DNA from: Opitutus sp. GAS368
GTDB taxonomy: Bacteria; Verrucomicrobiota; Verrucomicrobiia; Chthoniobacterales; Chthoniobacteraceae
Assembly: GCA_943329925.2 (NCBI GenBank)
Contig: CALQFT020000003.1
Location: forward strand, 1 to 62,513
Length of the DNA: 62,513 bases
Reading direction: 5' to 3'
The notes under the pieces were generated by a model. It did not search any database and had not been told where the DNA came from. It was given only the letters and a program-made list of their open reading frames with translations. Positions 16,673 through 26,104 of the stretch are shown here, one piece after another. How positions within the stretch are numbered: the stretch's first letter is position 1; every line of letters starts with the position of its first letter. The translations under genes were made by a program, and so were the position numbers.

Positions 16673-17050
16673 CTGGAGGGGACTATTTTTTCGAATAATA
16701 AAATCTGTTTAATCCGATGACCAGCAACCAGTCGTACCGAGGCGTTTAATTTGGAGAAGGTCGCGGCCGCATCGGTAGATAATACCAAATCTTGAAGAAA
16801 ACTGGTCCTTCTCTCCCGGGACCGCGGAGCCGCAGATCCGCTTTGACGCTCCAAAAACTCAGACACTCCTTGAGGAGCTGGGGCTCCTCGTTCCCAGGGG
16901 CTGAGGTCTTTTAATCATCCATAAACCTAAACGAGATGGTATAAGAGGGAGCGTGGCGCTGGGTTAATTACTTGATTTTCATGCCATTCAGCCGTTGGCG
17001 GAAAGACAATGAGGTGGACGCAGCGCTATTTAAACAGCGGCCCGATTTTG
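16673..17050. other. 378-bp intergenic region with repeat-derived sequence
   Basis: No convincing gene. It holds one copy of a dispersed repeat (16780-16820), a GC-rich stretch after it, and a perfect 7-bp hairpin GAGGAGC-TGGG-GCTCCTC at 16872-16889. The promoter of the large minus-strand gene ending at 13475 should be here. The 3' part (16920-17050) shows nothing recognisable. Confidence 0.5.
16780..16820 (+). repeat. dispersed repeat, copy A (single arm)
   Basis: The sequence TAATACCAAATCTTGAAG followed by AAAACTGGTCCTTCTCTCC matches, with one change, the reverse complement of the right arm of the palindromic element at 30793-30868. Only one arm is present here, followed by CGGGACCG. It probably belongs to a family of short intergenic palindromes. 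Confidence 0.65.
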
Positions 17051-19333
17051 TCAGCGCCAGCGCAGTTCATCACCGGTAAGAAACGCACGAAAGTACCTTT
17101 CAGCGCCTCCCCATCCTTCCACTGCGCCGCACTCTTCTTGAAGCCATACGACGGCGCCAGAGTGGCGTTGGCGTTTCGCCCAGAGCCTATTGGCGTCGCA
17201 GTGCGCATCGGCGCGACTGCCGGCCACCACGATGAGCCGCGCACCGACGGCCCGCGCGAAGTCGTCTGTTCCGGTGGCCTCACGGCTGTGTGTGCCCCGT
17301 AACCAAACATCCGCGTGGAGGCGCTTGAGCGAGTTTGCCAGCAGCCAACGTTCCGTCGGAAGGCCGGCGTCCGCGGTGAAAAGTACGGTCCAATTCGGCG
17401 TGGTCCATCGGAGAACAAGGCCCTTGTCGTCTGCGATTCCAGTGGCTAAGTCTGGCGGAGGATACAGAACTTCAAGCGATTCGGTGGCGGTAGCTTCGAG
17501 CCAATCGCCGGCGCTGGCGGTCTGAACTGGAATGTGGCCTGCGGCGAACCATTGGAGAAGGTGGCGCCTGGAGCGGGAGTTATCTTCCAGCGGTGAGTTT
17601 ACAATTCTTTTGGGATTGAAGGCTTCCTGGGCGGCAACCGCGCCACCAATGTGTGCGGAGTTTCCGTGTGACAACACTAGTCCGTCAAGTTGCTGTATAC
17701 CATACAAATATGCCGCTGGAATAAGCGTGCTGCGGGTTTCAATCTCTGGCCCGCAATCTAGCAGCCAGCGCTTGTTGGCCCCGCGAAGCAGGACCGCGCC
17801 GCCTCTGCCGAAATCAAACGCAACGAGAGAAGGGGATGGTTTGAATGGGTTGCTCACCGCCCAGTGTCCTTTTGGGATTTGGCTGGCGGAGCGGACGAAA
17901 TCTAAAAGCCGTTCTGCCACCCAGGCATTGGCCCGGTTAAGCGCAGGCGTTGTTATTCCGAGCGGTGCACAAAAAACCGCAAGGAAGCCAAGGGCAAGGT
18001 TTACGAATGCGACAGGAACCGCGACGAGATTCACCAGCACGCCAATCGGCGTGATTTGATGAAAAAGCAAGAGGCTCCATGGCAGGCCGGAGATCCACGC
18101 AATGAGGCTGACTGAGCAGGCCTCGGCGATGGGGCGACCAATTGCAAGGAGGTGTTTTTGCCACTGACTCCAAAGTCTTTTCGGCAACAGCGCGTCAGGC
18201 TCCAGGGTGCGGTGCAGGCGGGAAGCAAGTGGCCGAACACATAGGGCAAGTGTGAGGACAATCCCAAAAGAGAGTTGGAACCCTCCCTGGAACAGATTGT
18301 TGCCATCCCAAAGTAGTAGCAGGAGCCCAGCGCCGCCGAGGCTGTTGAGGACCACAGCAGGCCGGTGGATCCAATCCGCCCCAAGGATGAGCACGCACAT
18401 CACCATGGCACGTACACAACTCGCGCCCATCCCCGTGGCAATGCCGTAGGCCACCAGCACCGGCAACGCCAGTAGAGAACCCAGCCTCGGTCCAATTCCT
18501 GCCGTGCGTAACATGATTGCTAGAAACGCAGCTAGCATTGTCATGTTAAGGCCGCTAACTGCAAATAGATGTAATGTTCCAGTGTCCCTAAACCAAGGCC
18601 GCGCCTCCAGTAACGATCCGGCATGAATTCCCAACACCATGCTCGAAATTAGCGCGTGGGTCTGTGGCCGCCTTTCGATCCCACGACGCAGCTGTTCTGA
18701 AATAACGACGGAGAGATGCGCCGCCCAAGTTTGGATCTGCCATTGCGAATTGGCGAAAAGGACACTGCCATCTGAGGGACGAAGCAGGTCGGCCTCCGCC
18801 CATAAATCTTGGCGAAGAAAATATTCCGCCGCATCGAATTGCCCGGGATTTCTTGCCGCTGGGATGGGGCGCAGTAGCGCTCTGCAGCGCACCACATCAC
18901 CGCACTGTGGGGAAGTCCCTTTCCAGCGTACGAGTAGTTGTGCGTTCTGCTGGAAGAGGTCGGCGGGCACTGCCGTTTGGACGCTCAGGCGGAAGCGCTG
19001 GGAGTCGTCTGGAACGTCGAGGACGCGGCCGGTGATGACCACTGTGCGTGGGGCGTCTGGCGAAAGCGATTGTGCGACGGCGCGTGAAGGAGAAAGGATG
19101 TGGCGTTGGTAATGGAGCGCTCCGGCCGTGTCCAAGACTAGCAATAATAACAAACAGCGGCTCAGGTTGATGCCGCGAATCGGGAAGATCCACGCGAAGA
19201 CAAGAGCGGCGGTGGTAATGCCCAGCAGCGGGGCAAGCGGCAACTGCACGCTGTCAGCGAGCATTACGCCAACGGCAGCGGATACGGCTGCGAAAAACAG
19301 AGGCGCCGGCGGGCGGAATAACGGGTGCTCCAC
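17051..19333 (-). CDS. comEC: ComEC/Rec2 family competence DNA channel
   Basis: ComEC forms the inner-membrane channel for single-stranded DNA during natural transformation. The 760-aa protein shows an N-terminal DUF4131-like segment (about 30-190), the Competence domain with GIHAGSLLEARPWFRDTGTLHLFAVSGLNMTM split over several helices (about 225-500), and a C-terminal beta-lactamase-like domain (about 515-760). The metal motif of that last domain is broken: the expected HxHxDHxGG reads SHGNSAHIGG, so the nuclease function proposed for some ComEC proteins is probably absent. No comEA or pilus gene is in the window. It starts 66 bp after the TPR gene on the same strand. Confidence 0.88.
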   Translation of the reverse strand: MEHPLFRPPAPLFFAAVSAAVGVMLADSVQLPLAPLLGITTAALVFAWIFPIRGINLSRCLLLLLVLDTAGALHYQRHILSPSRAVAQSLSPDAPRTVVITGRVLDVPDDSQRFRLSVQTAVPADLFQQNAQLLVRWKGTSPQCGDVVRCRALLRPIPAARNPGQFDAAEYFLRQDLWAEADLLRPSDGSVLFANSQWQIQTWAAHLSVVISEQLRRGIERRPQTHALISSMVLGIHAGSLLEARPWFRDTGTLHLFAVSGLNMTMLAAFLAIMLRTAGIGPRLGSLLALPVLVAYGIATGMGASCVRAMVMCVLILGADWIHRPAVVLNSLGGAGLLLLLWDGNNLFQGGFQLSFGIVLTLALCVRPLASRLHRTLEPDALLPKRLWSQWQKHLLAIGRPIAEACSVSLIAWISGLPWSLLLFHQITPIGVLVNLVAVPVAFVNLALGFLAVFCAPLGITTPALNRANAWVAERLLDFVRSASQIPKGHWAVSNPFKPSPSLVAFDFGRGGAVLLRGANKRWLLDCGPEIETRSTLIPAAYLYGIQQLDGLVLSHGNSAHIGGAVAAQEAFNPKRIVNSPLEDNSRSRRHLLQWFAAGHIPVQTASAGDWLEATATESLEVLYPPPDLATGIADDKGLVLRWTTPNWTVLFTADAGLPTERWLLANSLKRLHADVWLRGTHSREATGTDDFARAVGARLIVVAGSRADAHCDANRLWAKRQRHSGAVVWLQEECGAVEGWGGAERYFRAFLTGDELRWR

Positions 19334-19399
19334 CCCACCGGAATCGCAACTCGCGGAGGTGTCGGGCCTCGGCGCAGGGCGAATGATTCAGCAGCTGCC

Positions 19400-22030
19400 T
19401 TATTTTAAATGGTGCTCCCGTGCGTACTCGGGATACCGACTTTGGAGGCGGTTTAGAATGGCTAGAGATTCCTTTAATTTTCCACCGGAGCGGTAGGCGT
19501 AATAGGCTTTTTCCATCGAGGCCGGGGCGATTTGTTCATCCTCAAAAACAATTGAAACGCTCTCAAATAATTTCGCTGCTGCGTCGAAATTTTTCTGTGC
19601 GACTTGAATGTCACCGGCCACAAGGCGGGCTTCTGCATTGAGCGGGCCTTCGGGCTGAATGTGTATCATTTCGTCGACCGTCTTCTGAGCGTCTGCACTC
19701 GAACCGAGTTCAAGCTGGGCCTTGGCCTGAATGAGCAAGCCTCTGGCTTTTGAGGTGGGATGTTTCACCAGAGAGACGTAGGTCTTCGCCGCCTCAATCG
19801 CGCCGTTGGGGTTTTTGAGCGCGAGCCGCGTCTGAGCCAGTTGAAGCCAGTCAGCATCGGTGACCTCTTCGCCGGAGCAAAGCAGGGCAAGTGCGGGTTC
19901 CGCCTTTAGGAATTGCTTGGCATCGATGTACGACTGGGCACACCAGCGCAACAGGTCGGGAGAGACCTTTGATTTGCCTTGGGGGAGATAGTCTTGCACT
20001 CGCAGCCAGAAGTCATCCGGGAGGTTGAGGTTGTAGGTGCAATAAATCAGCCGCAAACTGTCTGATTCAAACCAATTGGCGGGGTCGAGCTTGCGGGCCT
20101 CCAGCAGATGCGGCACTGCGGTCTTGTAGTCTTTCGACTCAAAGGCGGAGCGGCCGATCCAGTGATGCGCCTCCGCCTTGGCGGCCGTCTCGGGGTATTC
20201 TTTGAGTAGGCGCTCAAAGCCGGCTGTCATGCCGGGGTTGTCGCTTTGTTCGCCACGCAGCAAAGCGAGCTGTTTGAGAGCCGTCTCGCGATCTGTGGAG
20301 GCTGGGAAACGTTTGATGAGCTCCTCGTAATCCTTTTCGGCAGCGGCGTATTGTTTGGTGCTGCGCTGGGTCTCGGCACGCCAGAAAAGGGCCGTGCCAG
20401 CCAACGGATAATTTGGTGCGGCTGCCAGCAATGCTGTGGATGCCGCAATGGTTCCCGGTGCGTCTCCGGCGCGAACGGAGCATTCCGCCCAGCGCATGAG
20501 CGCATCGTTGCGACGCTCGGATTTGAGTTGTTTTGAGTGAGTGACTTGCGCGTAGGCGGCGGCGGCACCTGGGAAGTCGGAGCGCAGGCGTAGGGTCTCC
20601 GCCTTCATGAGGAGCGCGTTGTCCGCCTCCAGCGGCGAGGGATTGCTGGCCAAAAAGGTGTCGATATCTTGGGGCAGCTCTTTGCGTTCTAAATTGTAGT
20701 AGCAAACCAGCCGTTCATAACGCGCAGTGGCCGCCATTGTAGAGCTCGGAGAGGCGTCGATGAGTTTTGAGTAAAGGGCGGCGGCCTCTGTGTGCTGTTT
20801 GAGCGCGCGGTGGGCGTTGCCTACAATTAATTGAATTTCAGGAAGTTGGGCGGCGTCAATTGTGGCTTCGGCAGCATGGTAAGCGGTGATGACTCGCTCG
20901 TTGTCCCCTAAGGTCATGCAAGTTTTTAGAATGCCCAGCTGCAGGATGGGGTGCCATTTAGCGGTTTCAGGTATTTTGAGCGCCCTCTCCAAAGCAGCGA
21001 GCGCCTTTGCGTGATCCGGCAACTCAACGAGCGTTAACGCAGCGCGGGTGATGGCTTCCGCTCTGATGTCTGGGTTGACGGCCTCAGCCGCGAGCTTTTC
21101 AAAGCGCTGCAGCGAATCCGCAGTGCGCCCCGCCTCTCCGCTAAGCAAGGCGGCCTGGAATTGACTGACTTCGCGGAAAGGATGCGCATCGGCCATGTCT
21201 GCAAGCGTCTGGTAGATGACGCGGGCTTCCGTTTTGCGGTTGAGCTCTTGGAGACAGCGTGCGGAAAAGTATCTCGCACTTATTTTAACATTTGTGTCTG
21301 CAATCAGTTGCGCCGCGAGTTTGTAATGAGCTTCGGCGGAGCTGAAATCTTTTTCCTGCCGCTCAAACTCGGCTAGACGAAAAGCGGCCACGCCGGCCTC
21401 TGGGCCTGGGTGGGGAAGCGCCACGAGTTTATCGTAATACAGACGGGCGGAATTGGTGTTGCCCAGCTTTATGTAGGCCTCCGCCAGCCTGTAAAGAGCG
21501 GGTCCCAACTGAGTGGAGCGTGCGAACTCGAAAATGAAACGCTGGTATTCCGTAACTGCCGAATCCCATTGCTGTTGCGCGTAATAAAAATCGGCAAGCC
21601 CCAGTTGGCGCTGCTCGGTGCTTGCGGATTGGGGAAGGGGGCGGGAAAGCGGGGATTGCGAGGGTGTCGGTGTTGGCGTGGGAGCCGTGAATGCCGGAGT
21701 GGGAGCTGGAAGCGGGTCAGCCGGCTGGAACTTGGAGGGCATGTCGAGTTTCCCTCCGGAATCCCCGCGGAAATCAGGAGAAGCCTCCGGAGTCGGCGTG
21801 CGCGGGGTCGGGCCTACAGGTGGTTTTTGTGGCGACGGAGCCTGAGGGACTCCTGGAATAATCGGCACCACGGGAATGACTTTTGGGACCGTTTTGGGAT
21901 CACTAGTCAGCACGGGCGGGACGCCGGAATTAACCGGGATCGCGCGTGGGGGCGGTCCGTCGTCGGGGACCTGTGCCAGCGCCCCAAGGCCCGAAAGAAG
22001 AAGCATCCCAGCCACCGAGCATTTTTTCAT
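19400..22030 (-). CDS. secreted TPR-repeat protein linked to ExbB/ExbD
   Basis: An 876-aa exported protein. The signal peptide MKKCSVAGMLLLSGLGALAQ starts at the ATG chosen here; the frame itself opens 38 codons earlier, in the exbD-TPR gap. A proline/threonine-rich linker (about 20-150) is followed by repeated helix pairs of TPR type up to the C-terminus (for example QRQLGLADFYYAQQQWDSAV, ALYRLAEAYIKLGNTNSARL and AHHWIGRSAFESKDYKTA). It lies 77 bp downstream of exbD. Similar exbB-exbD-TPR clusters occur in PVC bacteria. It probably acts as a periplasmic scaffold that couples proton-driven ExbBD to an envelope process, in the manner of CpoB/YbgF with Tol-Pal. That role is inference. Confidence 0.82.
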   Translation of the reverse strand: MKKCSVAGMLLLSGLGALAQVPDDGPPPRAIPVNSGVPPVLTSDPKTVPKVIPVVPIIPGVPQAPSPQKPPVGPTPRTPTPEASPDFRGDSGGKLDMPSKFQPADPLPAPTPAFTAPTPTPTPSQSPLSRPLPQSASTEQRQLGLADFYYAQQQWDSAVTEYQRFIFEFARSTQLGPALYRLAEAYIKLGNTNSARLYYDKLVALPHPGPEAGVAAFRLAEFERQEKDFSSAEAHYKLAAQLIADTNVKISARYFSARCLQELNRKTEARVIYQTLADMADAHPFREVSQFQAALLSGEAGRTADSLQRFEKLAAEAVNPDIRAEAITRAALTLVELPDHAKALAALERALKIPETAKWHPILQLGILKTCMTLGDNERVITAYHAAEATIDAAQLPEIQLIVGNAHRALKQHTEAAALYSKLIDASPSSTMAATARYERLVCYYNLERKELPQDIDTFLASNPSPLEADNALLMKAETLRLRSDFPGAAAAYAQVTHSKQLKSERRNDALMRWAECSVRAGDAPGTIAASTALLAAAPNYPLAGTALFWRAETQRSTKQYAAAEKDYEELIKRFPASTDRETALKQLALLRGEQSDNPGMTAGFERLLKEYPETAAKAEAHHWIGRSAFESKDYKTAVPHLLEARKLDPANWFESDSLRLIYCTYNLNLPDDFWLRVQDYLPQGKSKVSPDLLRWCAQSYIDAKQFLKAEPALALLCSGEEVTDADWLQLAQTRLALKNPNGAIEAAKTYVSLVKHPTSKARGLLIQAKAQLELGSSADAQKTVDEMIHIQPEGPLNAEARLVAGDIQVAQKNFDAAAKLFESVSIVFEDEQIAPASMEKAYYAYRSGGKLKESLAILNRLQSRYPEYAREHHLK

Positions 22031-22107
22031 ACACAATTGCAAAAGACGGTTCTGTAAAATTCTACACACTCCGGAATCCAAAGGTACCCAACGAGTTGAG
22101 GCGAAGG

Positions 22108-22521
22108 TTAATCCGTTTTGTTGGTTGCAAAGGCCACGTTCCAAATTCCAGCCGCCCGGCAGGTATCTAAAACCTGCACGATGTGGTCATAGTCGGTTTT
22201 AACATCGCCTCGCAAGATGATGGCGTAGTCCGGATACAACGCGGCGAGGCTTTTGAGTTTGGCTAGAAGCGCCTCTTTGGTGATGGGCTTTCGATCCAAC
22301 ACGATGGATCCGTCTGCCTTGACGTTCAGTACGGTCTGGTTGACCACCGGGTTGCTTTCCTGGCCCGCTTGGGCTGATGGAACCCGCACGTCGAGCTCAT
22401 TTTCTTTGCGGGCCATGCTCCAGGTCACCACGAAGAAACATAACAACACCAGAAGGATGTCCACCATTGGAGCAATCTGGAAGGCGACGGCCGTCGGTTC
22501 ACTGCGAGAGCGAAATTTCAT
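22108..22521 (-). CDS. exbD: ExbD/TolR family biopolymer transport protein
   Basis: A 137-aa protein with a short cytoplasmic N-terminus, a single membrane helix (about 16-37, FQIAPMVDILLVLLCFFVVT) that carries the essential Asp of the family at about residue 21, and a periplasmic domain (about 45-137) containing KADGSIVLDRKPIT and LRGDVKTDYDHIVQVLDTC, as in ExbD/TolR. With ExbB it forms the proton-driven motor that energises outer-membrane processes. It starts 55 bp after exbB. Confidence 0.93.
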   Translation of the reverse strand: MKFRSRSEPTAVAFQIAPMVDILLVLLCFFVVTWSMARKENELDVRVPSAQAGQESNPVVNQTVLNVKADGSIVLDRKPITKEALLAKLKSLAALYPDYAIILRGDVKTDYDHIVQVLDTCRAAGIWNVAFATNKTD

Positions 22522-22576
22522 AAACAGGGATGGCGCGGTGGGCGGTTAGACAAGAGGGGCGAATAAACCTCTGGGA

Positions 22577-23470
22577 TTAAAACTCGTCTTCTACACGGCC
22601 TGGTTCCCTGCGGCGTTGGTAGCTTGCAGCCAACAGCCCCATGATATGGCTGGAAGCCCCTTCCAGCTCGGAGATGAGTCCTTGAACCTTGTTGCGGAAA
22701 ATGGCGTAGAACCCCGCAGAAACAACCGCCAGCACCAGACCTGCGGCCGTGGCAATAAGTGCCTCGGAAACGCCACTGGCGAGCAGGATGTCCCGCGAGA
22801 TGGATGCGCCTCCTTTGCCGATGGCGGCGAAGGAATGGATAATCCCAATAACCGTGCCAAATAATCCAACCATGGGGGCCAGAATTCCGATGTCAGCCAG
22901 ATAGGCCACCCGGTGCTGTATCGCTGAGGCCTGCGCACTTCCTTCCGCTTCAGCAACTTCCTTCAGTGATTCAAAAGGCACCCCAGGATTCTTCGTGGCG
23001 AAATCCAGAGCCCTCTGCACGACTCGCGCCAGCGCCTCTCCATGCCGGTTGGAGACCGCAAGAACACCGAGATAATCCTTCTTGCGAATTAAAACTTCTA
23101 CCGTGCCGATGTATTGCCGGGTCGCAATGGTCCCGCGTCGAATAGTCAGGGTGAAGCCGATCACTAACATGCCAGCGATGACGGATAGGACGCCTAGGGG
23201 AATCATCGCCCAGCCGCCTTTGCGCAGCAACTCCCAGAGATTGTTTACTGCGGAGTCGTCAGAGTCAGCGGCGCTGCTGGGGGCAGCAGGCGCGCCTCCA
23301 TCCAGGGGGGTTACGGCTGCAATGGGCGCAAGCGTTGAGGGTGACAGGTGCGTCGCTAGAGAGACGAGCGGCCCTGAGGATAAAAGGGTTGCGTGGCGGG
23401 TGAGCCCATCTTGGGCAAAGGTGAGAGAGACACTGCAGAACAGGGCCGCGAAGGTTGCGATAGCTTTCAT
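22577..23470 (-). CDS. exbB: MotA/TolQ/ExbB proton channel family protein
   Basis: A 297-aa protein with an N-terminal signal-like helix (MKAIATFAALFCSVSLTFAQ), a linker, then three membrane segments. The conserved block includes ADIGILAPMVGLFGTVIGII, HSFAAIGKGG, SRDILLASGVSEALIATAAGL and VLAVVSAGFYAIFRNKV, diagnostic of ExbB/TolQ. The extra cleavable N-terminal segment is common in versions from PVC bacteria and Bacteroidetes. First gene of the exbB-exbD-TPR run. The ATG at 23470 is preferred over an upstream in-frame start at 23554, because the upstream part reads as arginine/histidine-rich non-coding sequence. Confidence 0.92.
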   Translation of the reverse strand: MKAIATFAALFCSVSLTFAQDGLTRHATLLSSGPLVSLATHLSPSTLAPIAAVTPLDGGAPAAPSSAADSDDSAVNNLWELLRKGGWAMIPLGVLSVIAGMLVIGFTLTIRRGTIATRQYIGTVEVLIRKKDYLGVLAVSNRHGEALARVVQRALDFATKNPGVPFESLKEVAEAEGSAQASAIQHRVAYLADIGILAPMVGLFGTVIGIIHSFAAIGKGGASISRDILLASGVSEALIATAAGLVLAVVSAGFYAIFRNKVQGLISELEGASSHIMGLLAASYQRRREPGRVEDEF

Positions 23471-23592
23471 GAGCAGGGTGAGAGTCCGGTAATGTAACCG
23501 TACTGTGCGCGGATGCAACCTTGAGGCATAAGGAATGCGGCGGGTCGAAATCACCAGACCGGAGGGGCGCGAGCCTCTCGGGGGGACTTCCT

Positions 23593-23862
23593 CTAGCCCA
23601 AGATTTCAAATCCCCGTGCAGCAAAGGCTGGGATTGGGTGGGTTTCTTCTTTCCGGATGTGGGACTTCACCTCGCTTTCGCGTATGGCTTCGACAAAATC
23701 CTCCAGTTCATCAGGTTCTCCGCAGGCTTGAAGTTCCACCCGACCGTCTTCAAGGTTGCGCACCCAACCGGAGACCTCGAAGCCGCAAGCCAATTGGCGC
23801 ACACAGTACCGGAAGCCGACGCCCTGCACGCGGCCCTCATAAAAAACCTGAATACCAGTCAT
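23593..23862 (-). CDS. acyP: acylphosphatase
   Basis: An 89-aa protein that hydrolyses acyl phosphates such as acetyl phosphate. The phosphate-binding loop GRVQGVGFR (catalytic Arg18) and GWVRNLEDGRVEL (catalytic Asn36) are intact. Length is normal for the family. It stands alone between exbB and the divergent E2 gene. Confidence 0.93.
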   Translation of the reverse strand: MTGIQVFYEGRVQGVGFRYCVRQLACGFEVSGWVRNLEDGRVELQACGEPDELEDFVEAIRESEVKSHIRKEETHPIPAFAARGFEILG

Positions 23863-23976
23863 TCTTAAGCTATATGTGCCCGACTCGCGAAGGGCCTCAA
23901 AAAGTTTTCCCTTTTTCCTCAGCCCGTCCTTCGTTTACACCTCCAACAGTTTTTTCACCCAAACGCACCCGCCAAC

Positions 23977-25242
23977 ATGCCCTCCTACATTGAAATGCCC
24001 AAGCTTGCCGACACGATGACCGAGGGCACCCTCGTGAAGTGGCGCAAGCAACCCGGCGATAAAGTCGCTATGGGTGATGTGGTTGCAGAAGTGGAAACCG
24101 ACAAAGCCACCATGGAAATGGAGAGCTTTGAGGATGGAATTATCCATGAACTTCTTGTTCAAATCGGACAGAAGGTGCCCATTGGCTCGAGAATCGCGAT
24201 GGTCCTTAGTAAAGGTGAAAAGCCGCCTGTGCCCGGAAGCGTTTCCACCCCTGCGCCAACCGTCAAAACCGCCGCACCATCCGCTGCAGTGGCGGCTTCC
24301 GCACCGGCTCAAGCCGTGGCTGCCTCTCCTCAGGCAAACCACGCAGCATCAGGAGCCCGGGTTAAAATTTCGCCGCTCGCGCGAAAACTCGCCAAGGAAC
24401 GCGGCGCTAATCTTGCGTCTTTGCAAGGGACTGGGCCCGGCGGCCGCATTATTGCGAAGGACGTTTTGCAGGCGAAGCCCGGCGCGCAAGCTTCACATGT
24501 CCCAGCAGCTCTTGCTGTTGCGCCTGTTCCTGTGCCCGCGGCCGGAGCCGGAGACCAAGTGATTCCCTTGAGCGGGATGCGTCGCATTATTGCCGAGCGC
24601 CTTTTGGTGAGCAAGACGACCATCCCTCACTTTTATCTTCATATCGAAGTGGACGCCGCGCCGATGATGAAAATGCGCGCTGAGTTGAACGCCGGGGTTG
24701 ATCCCACAACGGGCGTTAAGTTGACGGTGAACGATTTTGTTTTAAAGGCGGTTGTCGCCGCCGCTGTGAAAGTGCCGACTGTGAATGCCGCATTTAATGG
24801 CGACTCCATTTTGCAATTCGGTTCGGTGGGACTGTCCGTTGCGGTGGCCGTCGACGACGGCTTGGTCACTCCGGTAGTACGGGACGCGCACTCCAAGTCA
24901 CTAGTGGCCATGAGTTTAGCGGTTAAAGACTTGGCAACCCGTGCGAGGTCCAAAAAGCTGAAGCCCGATGAGTATCAGGGCGGGACTATTACGGTCTCAA
25001 ATTTGGGGGCTTACGGGATAGAATTTTTCGACGCAATCATCAATCCGCCGCAGGCGATTATCGTAAGCGTTGGGGCGATTGTGAAGAAGCCGGTTGTGGG
25101 TGCAAACGACACGATTGTGGCGGGCCAGCGTCTCGCAATTGGCCTAAGCGCAGATCACCGAGTGGTAGATGGCGCGGTTGGGGCACAGTACTTGGCAGAA
25201 CTGCGGCGGCTACTGGAAAGTCCGGCGCTTTTGCTGGTTTAA
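23977..25242 (+). CDS. pdhC: dihydrolipoamide acetyltransferase (E2) of a 2-oxoacid dehydrogenase, probably pyruvate
   Basis: A 421-aa E2 subunit with one lipoyl domain (lipoylated Lys43 within VETDKATMEMES), an alanine/proline-rich linker, a peripheral-subunit-binding domain (about 128-162, KISPLARKLAKERG and GPGGRIIAKDVL) and a catalytic domain ending in SADHRVVDGAVGA (catalytic His394, Asp398). Wording of the lipoyl domain (MPKLADTMTEGTLVKW) fits pyruvate dehydrogenase E2. E1 and E3 genes are not adjacent. The lipoyl synthase gene that would furnish its cofactor lies at 32448. A strong hairpin follows the stop. Confidence 0.92.
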   Translation: MPSYIEMPKLADTMTEGTLVKWRKQPGDKVAMGDVVAEVETDKATMEMESFEDGIIHELLVQIGQKVPIGSRIAMVLSKGEKPPVPGSVSTPAPTVKTAAPSAAVAASAPAQAVAASPQANHAASGARVKISPLARKLAKERGANLASLQGTGPGGRIIAKDVLQAKPGAQASHVPAALAVAPVPVPAAGAGDQVIPLSGMRRIIAERLLVSKTTIPHFYLHIEVDAAPMMKMRAELNAGVDPTTGVKLTVNDFVLKAVVAAAVKVPTVNAAFNGDSILQFGSVGLSVAVAVDDGLVTPVVRDAHSKSLVAMSLAVKDLATRARSKKLKPDEYQGGTITVSNLGAYGIEFFDAIINPPQAIIVSVGAIVKKPVVGANDTIVAGQRLAIGLSADHRVVDGAVGAQYLAELRRLLESPALLLV

Positions 25243-25256
25243 CTCTCTTTGGAACA

Positions 25257-25282
25257 GCGTGATGGATAAGGTTCCATCACGC
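25257..25282. terminator. hairpin between convergent pdhC and pirin genes
   Basis: A perfect 10-bp stem, GCGTGATGGA with TCCATCACGC, closes a 6-base loop in the 51-bp gap between the two stop codons. There is no long T-run on either side, yet strength and position fit a bidirectional terminator. Confidence 0.6.
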
Positions 25283-25293
25283 CTGCTGCAAGT

Positions 25294-25995
25294 TTAGTGC
25301 AACTCAAAAAGCAGCGCTTCCAACGGCTCGACGCATTCCAGAAGGAGTTCTGTTTCGCCTTCCACGGCGAGTCCGTCCCCGGCCTCAACCCGGGCGCCAT
25401 TGCCGGAAACAAAACTTCCGGAAATCACCTGGATCCATACGCCCCAATCCTCGGAAAGGGCGTGACCGATACGTTGCCCCTGGGTGAGGCGGATTCTGTA
25501 AACGCAGGCATTTTGATGGATGGTGGCGGAGCCCTCATGTCCATCGGGTGAAATGAGGAGCACTTTGGCGCGCGTCTCCGCGCCTGGAGCGGGCCTCCAT
25601 TCGGAGTAACTGGGAGTCAAGCCGTTGTGCGATGGTTGAATCCAAATCTGGAGGAAGTGCGCGGACTCATTGGGTGAAGGATTGAACTCGCTGTGAGTGA
25701 CGCCGGAGCCCGCGCTCATGATCTGGATCTCTCCTGGGCCAAGCTGTTTTTGGTTGCCCATGCTGTCCTTGTGAGCCAACGCACCGGAGACCACGTAGCT
25801 GAAAATCTCCATGTCTTTGTGGGGGTGCGTTGGGAAGCCACCGCCCGGGGCCACAAGGTCTTCGTTGATCACGCGCAACGTCCGAAACCCCATGGATTCT
25901 GGATCGTAATAATCTCCGAAGGAGAAGGAGTGTCTGGAGTCGAGCCAACCGAAGTCTGAATGGCCTCTCTTAGTAGCTTTACGGAGCGTAAACAT
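25294..25995 (-). CDS. pirin family protein
   Basis: A 233-aa bicupin of the pirin/YhaK group. The metal ligands fall at the canonical places: PTHPHKDME gives His57 and His59, and GSGVTHSE gives His101 and Glu103. Some members cleave quercetin in vitro; physiological roles are mostly unknown. Cytoplasmic, no signal peptide. Monocistronic by position. Confidence 0.92.
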   Translation of the reverse strand: MFTLRKATKRGHSDFGWLDSRHSFSFGDYYDPESMGFRTLRVINEDLVAPGGGFPTHPHKDMEIFSYVVSGALAHKDSMGNQKQLGPGEIQIMSAGSGVTHSEFNPSPNESAHFLQIWIQPSHNGLTPSYSEWRPAPGAETRAKVLLISPDGHEGSATIHQNACVYRIRLTQGQRIGHALSEDWGVWIQVISGSFVSGNGARVEAGDGLAVEGETELLLECVEPLEALLFELH

Positions 25996-26104
25996 GACAC
26001 AGATTAAACGTAGAGAGCGGGGTACTCAATGGGGAAGCGAGTCGGCCATTTTCGCGGGGTTGTGGTGGAAAAAGGTTGCGGCGGTGGCCTCATTCAACTT
26101 GGAG

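Noticed and set aside
16624-16866. An 80-codon minus-strand frame upstream of the multidomain gene
   Set aside because: It runs through the dispersed repeat and the start of the multidomain gene; no protein character.
23559-23582. Hairpin after the acylphosphatase gene
   Set aside because: It has mismatches and no T-rich tail on the minus strand.
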